This document shows, piece by piece, positions 63,799 through 64,000 of a stretch of 64,000 nt of DNA. Origin of the DNA: Streptomyces sp. NBC_01264 (GTDB taxonomy: Bacteria > Actinomycetota > Actinomycetes > Streptomycetales > Streptomycetaceae); NCBI RefSeq assembly GCF_026340675.1, contig NZ_JAPEOX010000001.1:4774001-4838000 (forward strand), given 5' to 3'. The notes beneath the pieces are model-generated. The model saw only the letters and a program-made list of their open reading frames with translations. It made no database searches and had not been told where the DNA came from. The position numbers and the translations under genes were made by a program. Every line of letters begins with the position of its first letter. The first letter of the stretch is position 1.

Positions 63799-64000
63799 CT
63801 AGCGGGCGACGAACTGGGTCAGGATCGCCTGCACCTCGTAGATGTCGACGCCCTTGGTGAAGGTCTTCGCTATCGGTGTCGAGCTCCCGGAGAGCCATAT
63901 CTTCAGCTCCGCGTCGAGGTCGAAGTGGCCGGCGGTCTCCACGGAGAAGTGCGTGATGCTCCGGTACGGAATCGAGTGGTACTCGACCTTCTTGCCCGTG
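63799..64000 (-). CDS. Bacterial PH-domain protein, C-terminal part
   Basis: 67 codons before the stop: VEYHSIPYRSITHFSVETAG, then FDLDAELKIWLSG and FTKGVDIYEVQAILTQFVAR. This matches the bPH (DUF1696-type) domain found in small soluble actinobacterial proteins. The 5' part is outside the window. Confidence 0.85.
   Translation of the reverse strand, partial: TGKKVEYHSIPYRSITHFSVETAGHFDLDAELKIWLSGSSTPIAKTFTKGVDIYEVQAILTQFVAR

Overview
The window is a high-GC actinobacterial chromosome segment, almost certainly Streptomyces. The support is strong G/C third-position bias, many GTG starts, ATGA/GTGA-coupled operons, Lsr2, the SigF-type sigma factors, OpcA, a mycothiol-type MDMPI protein, 6C RNA and a perfect parS site. 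From general memory, the gene order (purF, purL/Q/S, lsr2, purC, purD, dnaX, upp, tadA, sigF-like genes) resembles the chromosome core near the origin of S. coelicolor relatives. No CRISPR array, transposase or biosynthetic gene cluster is visible.

Layout. 1-8392: 5' end of purF, a Tat-exported sulfatase, a frameshifted HIT-like gene, a META-domain lipoprotein, an MDMPI-family protein, a membrane-anchored protein and the purS-purQ-purL operon. 8393-11560: an AT-rich region, lsr2, three tRNA-Gly genes (one structurally aberrant) and a DesK/DesR-like two-component pair. 11565-19931: purC, a dimethylformamidase-like protein, a degenerate M48-like membrane protein, purD, dnaX and the SRP RNA gene. 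20071-25494: a tRNA-Ser(GGA) whose 3' part is duplicated 5.3 kb away. The 78-bp direct repeats enclose a small island with a PIN toxin and antitoxin, an excisionase-like HTH protein in decaying sequence and a Helicase_C_3/WYL protein. No integrase is present. 25567-31374: GGCT-fold protein, an ECF41 sigma factor with its epimerase partner, an AspT-type transporter, vapBC and a universal stress protein. 31508-38040: Mop-type regulator, pucR and a divergent xanthine dehydrogenase operon with a terminator in its leader, then a molybdopterin-fold protein with a gene remnant. 38055-47498: VOC protein, HhH protein, cupin, opcA paralogue, HerA-like ATPase, LytR_C protein, upp, a stress protein, tadA and tRNA-Ser(CGA). 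47634-54924: small secreted protein, a 16-C tract, 6C RNA, a small membrane protein, two SigF-family sigma factors, a lipoprotein, and a MarR-MFS pair facing a TetR regulator. 55014-60976: an operon for an OmpR-type regulator, a sensor kinase carrying parS, a GT2-GtrA glycosyltransferase and a GT39-type transferase. 61053-64000: amidohydrolase, ABM monooxygenase, DUF2797 protein, Lrp/AsnC regulator and a PH-domain protein running off the end.

How the genes work together. De novo purine synthesis (purF, L, Q, S, C, D) sits with purine salvage and catabolism (PucR-controlled xdh) and pyrimidine salvage (upp). Translation is represented by five tRNA genes, tadA and the SRP RNA. DnaX and parS belong to replication and segregation. 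Stress and envelope signalling are represented by the SigF-type sigma factors, the ECF41 factor, universal stress proteins and two two-component systems. The features with the most unexplained structure are the aberrant tRNA-Gly(UCC), the tRNA-Ser island, the terminator in the xdh leader, and the parS site inside a kinase gene.
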